Shown in pieces: positions 33,801 to 46,270 of a stretch of 64,000 nt of DNA; the stretch's first letter is position 1; the number at the start of each line of letters is the position of its first letter. The notes below the pieces were generated by a model. That model saw only the letters and a program-made list of their open reading frames with translations. It made no database searches and had not been told where the DNA came from. Source of the DNA: Pinus tabuliformis (taxonomy: Eukaryota; Streptophyta; Pinopsida; Pinales; Pinaceae); assembly GCA_031772625.1 (NCBI GenBank), contig CM062804.1, forward strand, positions 1,022,115,208-1,022,179,207, written 5' to 3'. A program made the translations under genes and the position numbers.

Positions 33801-36197
33801 CTGATACTTTTCTCTATAACTCTTTACAACATTAGCATGTGAAAGTAGCAAATTTTGTGCAACAATGTCGGGTTTTGTTGCAGAATTTCCTGCTGTGCAG
33901 TTCCCAAATGGAGCAGGGCACCTTCTAGGAGAAAAAATATCATTGTCATAACGAAGAGCAGCATCAACCTGTGGCTCATTGAATGTCATCCAGTATTTCA
34001 CCCTGTCGCCAAAGGTTTTGAAGCAGAACTCTGCAAATTTTGCATAGCCCTCACTATGCAACAAAAACTGATATGTATGTCATTATTACTACCATGGAAA
34101 GTATCGGAAGCTAGAAATTATGAGATGGGTTTTTAATTACATGCTCTGTATCAGTGCTAATGAACTCCAGAATTTAGTAACCCTCCATAGGTTGTTTCAA
34201 GCACTTTTGATAAATCTTAGTGATAAAGACTTGCATAGGGCGTGATACCCAAAAATGAAATGAAATTTTACAACAGTAGCTAGTGAAGGCCAAACGGTAA
34301 CATTGTAGCACTGAGAGAACTTTTATATAAAATTCATAACAATGATAAGGCCATAGTCACAGAAAACAGATTGAATTGAAGAAATTACAACAATAAGAAA
34401 CATATGCAATGTTTTTATTACAGGACTTAAGTGGATATAAGCCACAAGAAACACATAAGAATGCACCACTCTACATGACATAATCTGGTATTTTAGTAAT
34501 GAATGCAAACAAGAGATACCAATTAGTAGTCATCCAACACGCCATACCCACAAGAAGTATTGTAAGTCATAATGATAAAAATTGTAGAGGGCATGATATC
34601 TAAAAATGAAGTCAAATTTTAGCGATAACAGCTAGTGAAGGCCAAAGGCTAACAATGTAAATGTCATAAGAACAAGAGGGCCTTAGTTACAGATAACACT
34701 TTGAATTGCATAAATTGCAACAATGAGAAACACATGCAATGGTTTCTATTATACACAACTTCAATGGAAATAGACCATAATCACAGGAATGCACCAGTCT
34801 ACACCACAAAAACCAAGGTTTTAGCCATGAACACAAACAGGCTATACCAATCAGTAGTCATCCAACTCGCCATACACATAGGAAGTATTGTACAACATAA
34901 ATCACAAACTACAGAGATTAAATTTTTCCTTCCCAAAAATCCATGAATACAAATATGCCAGAATCTCAGGAATCATAGATCACAAACTACAGAAATTTGA
35001 GTTCATGCCAATAAAGGTAAGCCATCAATGCAAATAGGCCAAAATCTCAAGAATCATAGACCACAAATTATTTGAACCACAGACTACCATTTTAAATGAT
35101 ATACAAGCATTGAGCAAAGACACAAGAAATATTGTAGAACATGGACAAGGATGTAGTAAGACACACTGAAAACAAACATGATATAACTTTTTAATGTTGG
35201 TATAACTAAACCTAACGGGACAACTGCATTAGAACATAGATTGCAAGAAGCATGAATAAAACAAAGCAATAGATGATACAAAATAAGAATAAGCCACCAG
35301 AACTACAATTCTTCCTATCACAACGATTAGGAGACTACTGGAATCCCCCGTTTTACATTTTGAAACTTCAAAAAATGCAATAGCTGAAGGAATTTTTATA
35401 AGATGCTAGTACAATTACCTCTTTTAAGTAGGTAGTTAATGAGATTATTTTAATATTGGACACCCTTGTAATTGATCCGACCTGCTCCTTCTGCATCATC
35501 AAATACACACAACATCAGAAGCACGGTTATAAATCATAGATCCATAAACTATACCTCAGGGATCCGTTCTATATTTTTAAAAGTTAAAGGCTTTAATGTA
35601 AGTAAATTAGATATTTAACTTATCAATTTAATACAGTCAAAATCTTTCATTCATATATTAAGTTTGGACAACGATCAAAACCTGAGTATCCGCCTACTTG
35701 GAAAACTCCTAGACCAGGTTATCGAGAAACTATAGGCATCCATGTTCATATTTACCATCAACTCTATGTCACTCTGTGAAACAAATATTTGCGGTTAAAT
35801 TTCCACATTTAAATAACGCAAGACAGAAACAAAAATTTTCCTACAAAATCTTCTTCCATTGAAAAAACCATAAATTTTATCATTTGATTTCTCATGAAAA
35901 AAAGTCCAAAATGGACAAATGGCAGAAGATGCATATACCTTATAAAGATGATATTCATCCTCCATAACATCGGCAGTGACATTGTTAGCTACAATCCCTG
36001 AAAAGAAAAGCCCAAACACCCCTAAAATCTGAAAAACTTGAATGTGTGAAAAACATTAGGATGCAGGGATATGATTGATCCAATGATACCAACTTAGTTG
36101 TGAAAAAATGCATACCTAGTTGACGGATAAAATTATCCCAAATGTTCAGCCCTCGTCCATCGGACTTGGAAACTCCTTCCACCTGGTAGGTCCCAGA
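33801..36197 (-). pseudogene. GH1 beta-glucosidase gene, decayed
   Basis: Plant GH1 exons are recognisable in order on the minus strand: 36197-36116 (TYQVEGVSKSDGRGLNIWDN, GTATGC donor), 35997-35939 (GIVANNVTADVMEDEYHLYK), 35773-~35685 (SDIELMVNMNMDAYSFSITW), 35490-35419 (GAGRINYKGVQY, stop, NNLINYLLKR) and 34067-33801 (FCFKTFGDRVKYWMTFNEPQ, holding the acid/base Glu of TFNEP, then a CAG/GT donor). GH1 enzymes hydrolyse beta-glucosides such as coniferin in wall, vacuole or ER. The exon with the ITPYANLYH-type sequence between 35.4 and 34.07 kb and all exons after TFNEP (including the nucleophile ENG exon) are missing, and TAA interrupts exon 4. Directly downstream, at 33.69 kb, ABCC sequence begins. 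Confidence 0.87.
34195..34905. repeat. ~350-bp tandem repeat inside the GH1 remnant
   Basis: 34205-34555 and 34556-34905 share AGGGC.TGATA.C.AAAAATG, AGCTAGTGAAGGCCAAA, GAATTG.A.AAATT.CAACAA, GAAACA.ATGCAATG and ACCAATCAGTAGTCATCCAAC-like blocks. The array occupies the place of the missing GH1 exon. Confidence 0.75.
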
Positions 36198-36499
36198 TCC
36201 ATAATCTATACTTCAATGGACCATTCTATATTTTTGAAAGTAATTTGTACGCTGAAGCAAAAGCTGGAACTTAATGTAAGTAACTTAAATATTTAACTTG
36301 TAAATTTAATACAATCAAAATCTTTCATTCATATATTAAATTTGGACAGCAATCAAAACCCAAGTATCTTCCTACTTGGAAAAGTCCTAGACTAGGATAT
36401 CGAGAAACTGTAGGCATCCATTTTCATATTAACCATCAACTCTACATCGCTCTATGAAACAAATATTTGTGATTAAATTTCCACATTTAAATAACTCAT
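35548..36499. repeat. ~280-bp duplication carrying GH1 exon 3
   Basis: 35548-35820 and 36193-36499 align (AATCTTTCATTCATATATTA, TTTGGACA.C.ATCAAAACC, CCTACTTGGAAAA.TCCTAGA, CGAGAAACT.TAGGCATCCAT). In both, the minus strand encodes SD.ELMVNM.MDAYSFSI. The outer copy (exon about 36451-36362) has TAG for Trp and lies upstream of exon 1, so exon 3 has been copied out of order. Confidence 0.85.
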
Positions 36500-38868
36500 G
36501 ATATACCCCTTTTCCCGTTTCCAGCCTTATCTGCAACCACAGAGAATTTAGTTTTGCCTAGTTATCTGTGCCCTCTCCCAACGCTTCTTTAAAATAATTT
36601 TTTTTTGGCTTCTTCCGAATATAAGACTCCTCCTGTGTCCTACCCCAACTTACTATGTCTTGCTCCCTTTTATTTTGTTTATTAACGTGTCCTGCTCCCT
36701 TTTATTTTGCTTGTTTCTCAATCCTTCTATGTAGATACACAGATTTTTGCTGACAAAACATGTGCATTATCTTTTGATTGTAGATTTCTCATTGTTTGGT
36801 GTAGGCCTTGAGTATACATTTTTCCATTCTTGAACCTCCGATGGCACTCACAACTATGTTGTGGAGCATGTAGCCAACAAAGAGAGATTGGAAACTATGA
36901 TTACTGGCATATGTTGTGGTTGATTTTCTCACCTATATTTGACTGGGAATGGCCAAATCCTATTACTGTACGTGGAGCCTATATTTTCCTGGGAATGGCC
37001 AAATCTTATTATTGTACTTGGAGCTTGCACTGTGGTTTGAATGTGATCAACCCACATGCAACAGACTGATCGCGCCATCATGGGTGGTCGGTGTTCAGCA
37101 TTTGGGTCTGTATTGCATGTGCATATATATATATATATATATATATAGCACAGAGAATAAGCTTTGTGATTGTCATTGTGGTTATGTTATGTAACCTTCT
37201 GCTAGTTTCAAGGTATATACTTTGTCGAGAGAAAACATGTAGTGAAGGCAAAATAGCCAATTTATGCTCTCTCTAATAACAGGGACCCTTGTTAGGTCAA
37301 TTTGATTCGGTTCAAGTCAAGTTCTATTCACTCACATTCTGCTAGTTTCCAGGTATATACTTCGTCGAGAGAAAACATGTAGTGAAGGCAAAATAGCCAA
37401 TTTATGCTCTCTCTAAGAACAGGGACTCCTGTTAGGTCAAATTTGATTGGGTTCAAGTCAAGGTCTGTTCACTCAGGGATTTCATCTTACCATTCACTGT
37501 AGGGCTGGCTAATTGTCTTTCATCTTTTTGTGCCCTTGCATCAATATTCGCATGAATAAAGGTAGCAATGTACCATAAACTCAAAGCATGCCTAACGTTG
37601 CTCTGCTTAGCTAAACAATGCACTACAACCAGGTGAACCCTGACTTCAACATCTACAATTGTAGCTAAAGCATTGATCTCAGTTATTTGGGATGCAATCA
37701 TAGCTCTGTACTCACCTCTCGTGAGGATAGGTAGACTTGACAGGAGTAGCTATGAAAATATAAGTGTCCATCAATTCCCAGATTGATATGCGATGGTTTG
37801 CCTTTTTGATCTGATATTTCTAGTGTATGCATGTAATAACTCCACAGAGCTGGTGTATGCATGCAATAACTCCACAGAGTTTGGGTGCAAGATCATTTCT
37901 TGGCAAATGCCACCTTCCCACCTCCCCCTGCTTTGTCTCATTGTAATGCAATTTATATGCAAGGAGACATCAAATTTTCCAGCCGCAATGTGAGTGCATA
38001 ATGTTCTAATTAAAAAAAAAGAAGAGAAAGGAAATCTCTCTGGCCTCCAGAAATACGGTCATGTTAAATAAAAATAAAATGAAAAGTGTTGGAGCAATGC
38101 TCGATGTCTTTGAAATCAAAGCAAGTCAAAATCATCAATGTTGAACTTGGAAAGAGAAAGGTGATTTTAGAAGAATGGATGACACAGAATTTGTTGGAAA
38201 GCTGAAGAAACAGGACAGATGCCCGGTAAAGGAGGGAGACCTAGCAATCATATCAAGATGGGGTTTTGTCAAATGAGGAGCTCAAGAAGAGGGTATAACT
38301 CCCAAAATTCTGGCTAGAAGTGGTATCATTTTGTTTGTTGGTAGCTAATGATAAAATTCTATCTCAAGTACCAATAAGGAAGGGATGCTTCCAAGAGCTA
38401 AGAGCTAAACGGATGCGTGGAGGAAAGAGAAGGAAACCTAGATAGGATCCTCCATGATAACAATCACAAAACACTCACTCAAACAGAGACAGAGATGGAC
38501 AATATTATGTCAAGAGAAACACAACATGCGAGTAGAGTTCCATATGCTGAAACCATAAGCTCAGGAGCCTGTGTAGATCATGTGGGGATACTAAGGTGTA
38601 TATCTTAAATACCTCCTTGTTATAGACTTCATGCATTGGACCACTCATTGTGCCTCGCTATGTATTTCCTTCTCCAATGATGATTAATTTGATCAAGGGG
38701 TTTCCATGCCTCTCAAATGCTCTCAAGTGCCTTGATGGATGTACTCCAGCCTCCAATGATTCATGAAAGATTCTTGATTCGTTAATTGAACCCGGTTGAG
38801 TTTAGAGTCCCCTTCAAGTTTATGCTTGTGATGCAAATTTATGGACGCTTTAGTTCCTTCGTGGCGAT
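36500..38868. other. no gene recognised; several short tandem repeats
   Basis: Contents: a 54-bp tandem repeat at 36945-37030 (GGGAATGGCCAAATC, twice); TATA microsatellite at 37124-37147; a 140-bp tandem repeat at 37198-37480 (GTCGAGAGAAAACATGTAGT, twice); and a 30-bp tandem repeat at 37824-37880 (GTATGCATG.AATAACTCCA). Open frames at 37453-37701 and 38417-38608 show no family features. Confidence 0.55.
37198..37480. repeat. 140-bp tandem repeat, two copies
   Basis: Units starting at about 37198 and 37338 share TTCTGCTAGTTTC.AGGTAT, GTCGAGAGAAAACATGTAGT, GGCAAAATAGCCAATTTATG and GTTAGGTCAA. Only a few substitutions separate them. Confidence 0.85.
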
Positions 38869-39030
38869 TTAGTCTATATTCCCTATAGCAGCAGAGGATG
38901 GTTCTTCTGTGTGTTTTCTAATTACAAACCCAAAACCTGCATTGCCAGGGCAACCACTCGAAGAACCCATGAAAATGGATTTTAGAATGGAGACTTTTGC
39001 AACTGGACATACTTTCACTGGAATTCTGGG
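38869..39030 (-). mobile_element. possible LINE RNase H remnant
   Basis: The minus frame reads FMGSSSGCPGNAGFGFVIRK then HTEEPSSAAIGNID and a stop, followed by IATKEL. This resembles the start of the RNase H domain attached to many plant LINEs (NFDGSSRGNPG.AG.G.VIR...G...AA.G.IG.ATN.EAE). The first catalytic Asp is changed to Met. No RT is seen nearby, so the call rests on this segment only. Confidence 0.4.
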
Positions 39031-39479
39031 ATTTACAGTGTGAAATGCAAGTTTTTGATTCCGGAGAAACACATCACTTATCATCAAGGCTAATGGTGGA
39101 AGAGTAAAGAACATTGTCATAGATATTTGGCTCAGTGATATTACCTGCATTGGAAACCAAAAATCCAATATCAAATTGATTTTTTTCATCTTGAAAGAAA
39201 GGGAAAAGACCAAAGTTCCAAATTTTCATGTCTATGTTCCCACCCAGTTTGGATGATGTTCAAAGTGCCATTTGCCTTCGCCGAAAATGACTTCATCAAT
39301 ACTGTATTTGTGGAGAAAATGCAGAAACAGGGTAACCATAATTCCTAAACATATGGGTATATCCCATCCTAAACATATGGTGCACTGTCATCTGCCTTTT
39401 GGCCCAAAATGAGTTCAACAATCCTGTATTTTTGAGCACACACCCTGAGAATCACCCTATTCTGCCTTTTCGCAACAAC

Positions 39480-39925
39480 AAGAATTTCACTCTATAAAGC
39501 CCAACATCATTTCAGTAACAGTGAAAAAATTCACTCTCTAAAGCCCAACATCATCTCACTGAGAGTGAAAAAATTCACTCTGTAAATCCCAACATCATCT
39601 CACTAACAGTGAAAAGACACGCGCCCTGCAAACTCCCCTAATCCCCCTATTCTGCCTTCTCACAACGAGAAGCATTCCACACCCTGTACAGCCCAACTGC
39701 ATCTCATTAACAGTGAAAAAAAATATCCTTGAATGCCCTAAATACGTTGAAATTGTTGATAGAAATCAATCAAATTCACATTGTAAATGTTGAAATTGTT
39801 GATAGGAATCAAAACCAAATTCATACTGCAAACATCGAAATTGCTGATAGAAATCAATCAAATTCACACTAAAACGTTGAAATTGTTGATGGAATCAATC
39901 AAATTCACACTGGAAAACCATATGA
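39480..39925. repeat. two adjacent ~48-bp minisatellites
   Basis: 39485-39725: about four copies around TTCACTCT.TAAAGCCCAACA and TCATCTCACTAACAGTGAAAA. 39745-39920: four copies around GTTGAAATTGTTGATAGAAA and TCAATCAAATTCACACT. Both arrays are imperfect. Confidence 0.75.
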
Positions 39926-41925
39926 CGACTTCAGGGCGCAGAGAAATATCCGCTTCACGGCATACACACATATCTGGATTAAGAGACAACGATCACTGTG
40001 CGCGACGGACGAGCCATAGACAATTGATAATCGAAAGCAAGGAGGACATAAATTCTGAAAGGGAGGCGAGGACTTGATTTAAATTCAGGGCAGAAAGGAA
40101 CCGGAAGAAACAACGATTTAAGCATAATTTGTAACTGTTTTGATCGACGGTTCAAGTTTTTGTAATCGTCTAACATCTAATCGTACGGTGTCCAAGGATG
40201 ACAGGTAGGCAAAAAGGGGGATGGATTTGAGAGGGAAACGCCTTACGGCGTAATTAAAAAAATAAAACTCAAAAGATATACCAAGTATGCAATTGTTTTT
40301 GAGACAACACAAAAGAACATTTTATCATAATGCTTCAATGCAACAAATTAACTATTGAAGAGGACAACATAAAAAAAATTCCACAAGAATGATTGCAGGT
40401 TATACCATGTAAGGGATATACGTTGTCACAAAATAGGAATTTTTGTTACAAGTAATCAATGAGCAAAGATGAAAGTTGAACCAACTTAAAAGACTATGTA
40501 ACAAATTGTGTGAAATTTCCAAGAATTGTATTTTATCTACATGGTAAGAGTTTTGAAATTATTTGTAATCTATCATGCTTCAATATTTCAAAGTGACAAC
40601 CTAATAGAATTGTATGAAACAATATTTCTTACCATGAATTTTTATAAATTATAAGGGAAATGATTAATTGTTGAAATATGTTGCCTCAAGGTAATAATCT
40701 AGCTTAGTTTATGATTTTAATTCAAAATTTCACACTCCAACTAGAATTTTGAATAAAGTCCCATTAGAAAGCTTCATATTGGATCTGTTAGTCAATATAA
40801 TGACCTTTGTATCCAAATACTAATCAGAACCATGATTTCATAATGAACAATTTGTACTTGATCTGAATCTCTTCAGCGACCAAAATTATCCAAGATGCTT
40901 TAATTTTGTGATGTTAGCAGAATTTCATTTAAAAGCTCATCATATACCACTTGTGCATATTGTAAATAAGATGAAACATAAGAACACTCATCAAATCAAT
41001 GAACACAAACACATTGATAACGGAGTTCACTTAGTGTGGGTTACATCTCTGGCCCTGGTGTCAACAGAGTGGAGGTTGCTTCATTAATGCTGCAAGATGA
41101 TGATGAGAACATAGTATGTTCTTTTTCCTTACACGTACAAATAACCTCAACCCTGAGTGGAATTTCTCTCCATGAGACATTCTCCCTATAAGAGCTCTCA
41201 CTCCAATGGGTCCTCCTTCAACATGACATGCAAAACAAATCTCACATGATGTAGAAAAAAGTATCCCTCAACATAATGGTAATTAGGGATCTCAACAATA
41301 AACACATCAACTCAAAAAATCATGAAGAAAGACATGGAATCACTGCATCACATACCTCCATTTTCGAAGATGGATGAAAACTTGAAAGCGTCACTGTTGA
41401 AATGGACTGCACCACTCAATTCCCAGCAATGAGTGCTGTAAAATCGATTGTAAACTTGTCCAATTCTAACACTGTCAAATTTTGGACCTTTGGGAATCGT
41501 GAAGATTCCCCAAAATATTCCTTCATGAAGATGGTCGAAAAACCCACTTCTCATACAAATATTTTGAGCACACCACTACGCTCATTGTGAAATTATATGA
41601 AAGGTGACTATAAAATGGACAACATTCTCCCTCGATAAAAAATCATTGTCCAAGGGAATCTTTAAGATTCAAGAAGATTCTCCAAATATTCCTCGCTACT
41701 CGAAAATTGCATTTATGCTGCTCATATGGAGATTATAAATGCACGGTGGCAAGAAAACATGGAAAAATGACTATCCACTTGTCAAATTCTATCACTAGCA
41801 CCTCTTGCCCTTAAGGGAATCTTTTCAACATCTTCAGACTCTCCATGTTTAGGGTTCCACACCCTCTGTTCATTGACGGTTCCCTTGTCTGTTCCTCCAT
41901 AGTTGTCACCAAATAGAAATTCAAG
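39926..41925. other. non-coding stretch, nothing recognised
   Basis: No domain or strong repeat. The open frames at 39979-40312 (minus) and 41348-41590 (both strands) overlap each other and have no family features. Confidence 0.45.
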
Positions 41926-43795
41926 GTTTATATGTAAGTTTACAGGTGGATTAAACAAAGTCGGTTGTTTCACCTAATGGTGATAAATTTGTTAATGGTG
42001 GGAAAGGTCAAGGGTTGAAGCCCCGCCACACCCAGATAGTATATACAATTTTTCATTTGTGTTTTTTTATGGCATGTGGTTGGGTCCCTTGGAGCTACCA
42101 TCATATATTTTGAAACATGGAGGTGCCTAGGTGGCATGCTAGCTGGACCAGCTGAGTGGGTTCAAGCCCTGCGACCTCCAAATTACACCATGTGTTGTTG
42201 TTTTTATGGAGGTGGGGTCGGGTCCCCCAATGGGAGGCCTTCCCAATACATATAATAAGTGTCTATTTGGTGGAATTCAGTGGGGATGGTGACCCGCCAA
42301 CCCTTTTTAAGTTTTTTAAATATAACAATGTTGTTCGGTGGGGTGGGTGGGTATGACCTGCCCCCCCTTTTTAATATTATTTTTATTTTTTAACCAAACT
42401 TTGTCTCTTTTGAATTTGCTGAAAATATTGGATATTAGAAAAATTAACCATCCTACAAGTTCATCCATCACAGTGGATTAACCATTCTACAAGTCTGTCC
42501 ATCGTAGTGGATTAACCATCCCACAAGCCCCTCCATTCTGTTGGATTAACCATCCTACAAGTTTGCCCATCACAGTGAATGGATTCTATGCACCATGTCT
42601 TGGTGAATTTGTCACCTCGTTAAACTTGGTAACTTCACCAAGTTTGACTGAAACTTTGACCAGATATTACTTGCCATTGACCATGCGAACTCGGATTCAA
42701 GTGTCCTTCCCAGCATTGGAATTAGGGCGATGAGCACTATGATCTAGTATTGGTTTGGAAGAGATATGACCAATCATATTTTTAAGCTATTCTGATTCAT
42801 CTTTGACTGTTGAGCCCTCTGGAGCCACCTGGAACATTCCTCCGAATTGAGGAACTTTTGGTCCTCCAAAATCATGAACGTAATTTAAAACTATTATGTA
42901 CATTGTCTACACCACAAGTGTGCTGAAAATTCACCCTTCCTTCCCCTTCATGGTCACTTTCGAATGGAAAGTTCAGGTTTATATGTAAGTTTATGGGCAT
43001 ATTAAACAAAGTTCGTCATTTGGCTTGATGGTGGCAGAGTCATTAATAGTGGGAACAGTCTATGGTACAAACCCCATTGCACCCTACATAGTATATATAG
43101 TTTTGCAATCGTGCTTGTTTTTGTGTGTTGTTGGGTCTGTTGGAATTGGCATAATATATTTTGAGACATGGATGTGCCCGGGAGGCAAGCTGGTCGAACA
43201 GACTGGGCGTGTTCAAGCCTTGCTGACTCCAAATTATGCCACGTGTCATTTTTATGGAGGTGGGGTTGGTTCACCAACACGTGGCCCGCCCATTACATAT
43301 AATATGTGTTTATTTGGTGGGGTTCGGTGGGGGTGGTTACCCATCGACCCTTTTTTGGTTTTTTCTAACTATCACAATATTGTTCGGTGGGGTCGGTGGT
43401 TCTAACAGGCCCGACCCACCCCCAATTTTTAATATTTTTTTGTTTTTTACACAAACTTGGTTATTTTTGAATTTTTCGAAAATAAAGGTAATTAGACAAA
43501 TTAACCATCCTACAAATTCACCTATCTCGGTAGAAAGATTTCACTCACCAGGTATCGACAAATTTTGTCGCCTCATTAAACTTGGCCACTTCGTCAAGTT
43601 TGATTAAAACTTTGATGAGAAATAACTTAACTAGACAAAGTTGGATTGAAGTGTTGTTCAGATTGTTGGAATCAGAGAAAAGAGCACTACAGTCATGTCG
43701 TCACTTGGGAGAGATCTGACCACTTTAATTTTTGAGCTATTGTGGGTCCTCTTTGACTTCTGAGCATCTCTCGAGCCACCTAGATTAGTACTCTT
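41926..43795. repeat. ~0.85-kb direct repeat, two copies, with tRNA-like modules
   Basis: Unit 1 (41926-42840) and unit 2 (42972-43795) align from GGTTTATATGTAAGTTTA.GG through TATTTTGA.ACATGGA.GTGCC, TATGGAGGTGGGGT.GG, ACATATAATA.GTGT.TATTT, TTCGGTGGGGT.GGTGG, CGTTAAACTTGG and GAGATCTGACCA-like sequence. Unit 1 additionally holds three ~55-bp repeats of GGATTAACCATCC.ACAAG (42440-42590). There is no protein coding; the GGTGGGG-rich open frames are compositional. Confidence 0.8.
42117..42183 (+). repeat. tRNA-like (SINE-type) module
   Basis: GGAGGT at 42119 can pair with ACCTCC at 42174-42179 as an acceptor stem. Between them lies a B-box/T-arm-like GTGGGTTCAAGCCCTGCG and an A-box-like TGGCATGCTAGCTGG. 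The unit-2 counterpart (43170-43232) keeps TGTTCAAGCC. A second, weaker module (GGTCAAGGGTTGAAGCCCCG at 42006) precedes it in unit 1. This suggests a tRNA-derived SINE. No anticodon arm is convincing. Confidence 0.45.
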
Positions 43796-43904
43796 GTGAG
43801 ATCACTACTCAATATCTTGATGTGCTACCTTTTAACTGAGATCAATATTTGATGATATCAAGAAAATGTTTCCTTGTCTTGAACTTTGGGCTCAACTTTG
43901 TTAA

Positions 43905-45260
43905 TGAGGGCCTACCTACCTCTTAGCCAAATACCTAGTCAACTTTGTCAACACCATAGGAGGGCCTACCCACCTCCTAGCCAAATACCTAGCCTTAAAA
44001 CTCAAACCCCTAGTTGGTTGTACTGAGTCATTTGTCAAAGCATCTTCTTTATTTTTCAATGAGATAAAGGACTTAGAGTTTGATCATGGGGACACTCTTG
44101 TTGGTTTTGATCTAGTCTCCCTTTATACTAGAATCCCCATTAAGTATTCCATCAATGTCATTAATCACCTCATTGATCCTGATACCGCTAAGTTAGTATA
44201 AATTTGTCTTACTTCTACTTTCTTCTTCTTTGAAGGGGAATTCTATGAGCAGACTTGTGGGGTTGCCATGGGCTCCCCCCTATCCCTTGTTGTGGCTAAT
44301 CATTTTATGGAAGACTTTGAATCCAAGGATTTGGCCTCAACCTATCTCTAGCCTAAGCTATGGAAAAGGTTTGTAGATGAAACTTGTGTCTTCTAGCCTC
44401 ATGGCCAAGAAAAGTTAGACCTTTTTTTGAAGCATCTCAACAATGAATCTTCCTCCATAAATTTCACTATGGAGAAAGAAGTTGGAGGATGCCTACCTTT
44501 TCTAGATAATCTCATTTGGAAGAAGGATGATGTTTCTTTCTCCCACCAAGTATTTCAGAAGAAAACTCACACTGAGTAGTATCTTTCATGCTAAGTCTCA
44601 TCATTTCCCCACTCAAGAGCTTGGTGTTATCAGCACACTAGCTACTCGTTTGCTGAGAATTTCTAATGAAAACAACCTCAATAAAGATAAAGCCGATCTC
44701 CTTAATGTTTTTGTTAAAAATGGATATAGTAGGCACCAACGTCTTAAGGCTTTCCTAAAAATTAGCAGAGGTGCCAAGGTTAGAAAAGACCCTAAGGATC
44801 GAATCTCATGGGTGCATCTCCCTTTCATCCAAGGGACCACTGACAAGATTGTGAGGATCTTAAGAAATCATAATGTTCCCTCAATCTTTAAACCCCTTAA
44901 CACCATTATGAGCTCCTTACGATCTGTAGAAGACCCTATTGACCCCAAGGATATGAAAGGTGTCTATGATATTCCTTGTTCTTGTGGTACCCCCTATGTT
45001 GGTGAAACTGGGTGCTCTATTAATCAAAGAATTTCATGAGCACATAGCCGACATAAATCATGGGAGGACCTCGTCTTCAGCTTTGGCAGAACACGTGGTG
45101 AAGAATAAACATCATATATGCATTGAGGAGGTCCAAGTCATCGCTAGAATTTCTCCTTTTCACCACCAAAAGTTTAGGGTGGCCATTGAAATCGAAAGGA
45201 GGCCGAGTAATATTAAAAGAGATGACAAATGAAAAATCAATAGTTGATGGATCCCGGCCC
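43905..45260 (+). mobile_element. Penelope-like retroelement (Dryad-type), broken
   Basis: The RT part reads GPTHLLAKYLALKLKPLVG, LVGFDLVSLYTRIPI, then YEQTCGVAMGSPLSLVVANH and RFVDET (the YxDD-like box, here FVDE). The connector has LPFLDNLIWKK and LGVISTLATRLLRISNENNL. The C-terminus has IPCSCGTPYVGETGCSINQR and HIADI..GRTSSSALAEHVV, a GIY-YIG endonuclease typical of Penelope-like elements (the first motif reads VYDIPC...PYVGET). Stops: TAA 44199, TAG 44349, TAG 44394 and TAG 44577. Frameshifts lie near 44585 (one extra T) and 45035. A 60-bp stretch encoding GPT.LLAKYL is duplicated at 43905-43965. Target-primed copying with GIY-YIG nicking is the known family mechanism. This copy is dead and 5'-truncated. 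Confidence 0.88.
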
Positions 45261-46270
45261 TTTCTGCTTAGAATGCCTCCACCCACCTTCCCCCCTCTTT
45301 TCCTTTGTCTGGTGTTTTCTGATTTTTTTTTCTCGTCCCTTGAATTGTTCGATTTTCCTCTGCGTTCCCTTTTCTATTTACCTCTTGCTTTTCCGTTTCT
45401 TTTTTATCTATTTAATATTTATCAGTGTTATCTATTTATTATTATCTTTATTAATATTATTATGATTTATATTTAATTCTAATTTATCTCATAATATTAC
45501 TATAATAGTATTAAGACAAGTTTATATATAATTTATTAATGAAAATAAGAGAATAATTTCCCTTAATAATTATGTATTAAGTTTAATTTCTTTCTTTAAA
45601 TACATAATATTTAACTAATATTTTTAATTAAATATAAATTTAATTAATACATGGCATTTTTAATAAACATAAGTTTTTTTAGGTTATATACCGTGATAGT
45701 ATAAATAAAATCTAACTATCATTCATATATATATATATATATAATTTAATATATTTTTAAGTTTTTATTCCATTTTTAAGCCTCATATTTATAATAAATA
45801 AATTTACATATAAATCATAGTTACAAGATTTTAATTATAACCATGTATATTCAATTATATAGGAAAAATTATAATTTGAATAATTTTTACCTAATATATA
45901 TTTTTATAAAAATATATAAGGTTTAATTAATATATTTTTAATTAATTTTTATTAAATATAGGATTTATAGTTATATATAAATTTACTTAAATGTTTTAGT
46001 TAATCTAAAATAATAATAATAAATAAATAAACTAATTTATAATTAATATAAAAAATTTCTAACTCTTGTTCTAATCTTTTGTAGTTGAAGCCTTGTTAAA
46101 TGTAGTTTTTTTAGCAGTTTGAATGGTCAGTCTTTCTATTTAACTGGTTACCATGATGTAATTCTTCATCTTGTTCTCACAATGAACCACACACAAATAA
46201 ATTCTAATGTGACTGTCGCCAAAAATATCTCTAAAAAGATTGATATAGATCACAAAAACCTTAATTCAAA
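45261..46270. other. very AT-rich stretch
   Basis: Begins with a T- and C-rich tract just after the Penelope-like frame, then poly-AT with TATATA runs (45727-45742). No coding sequence. Confidence 0.6.

Noticed and set aside
39480..39925. Possible CRISPR-like regular repeats
   Set aside because: Repeats are contiguous minisatellites with no unique spacers, in a plant nuclear genome.
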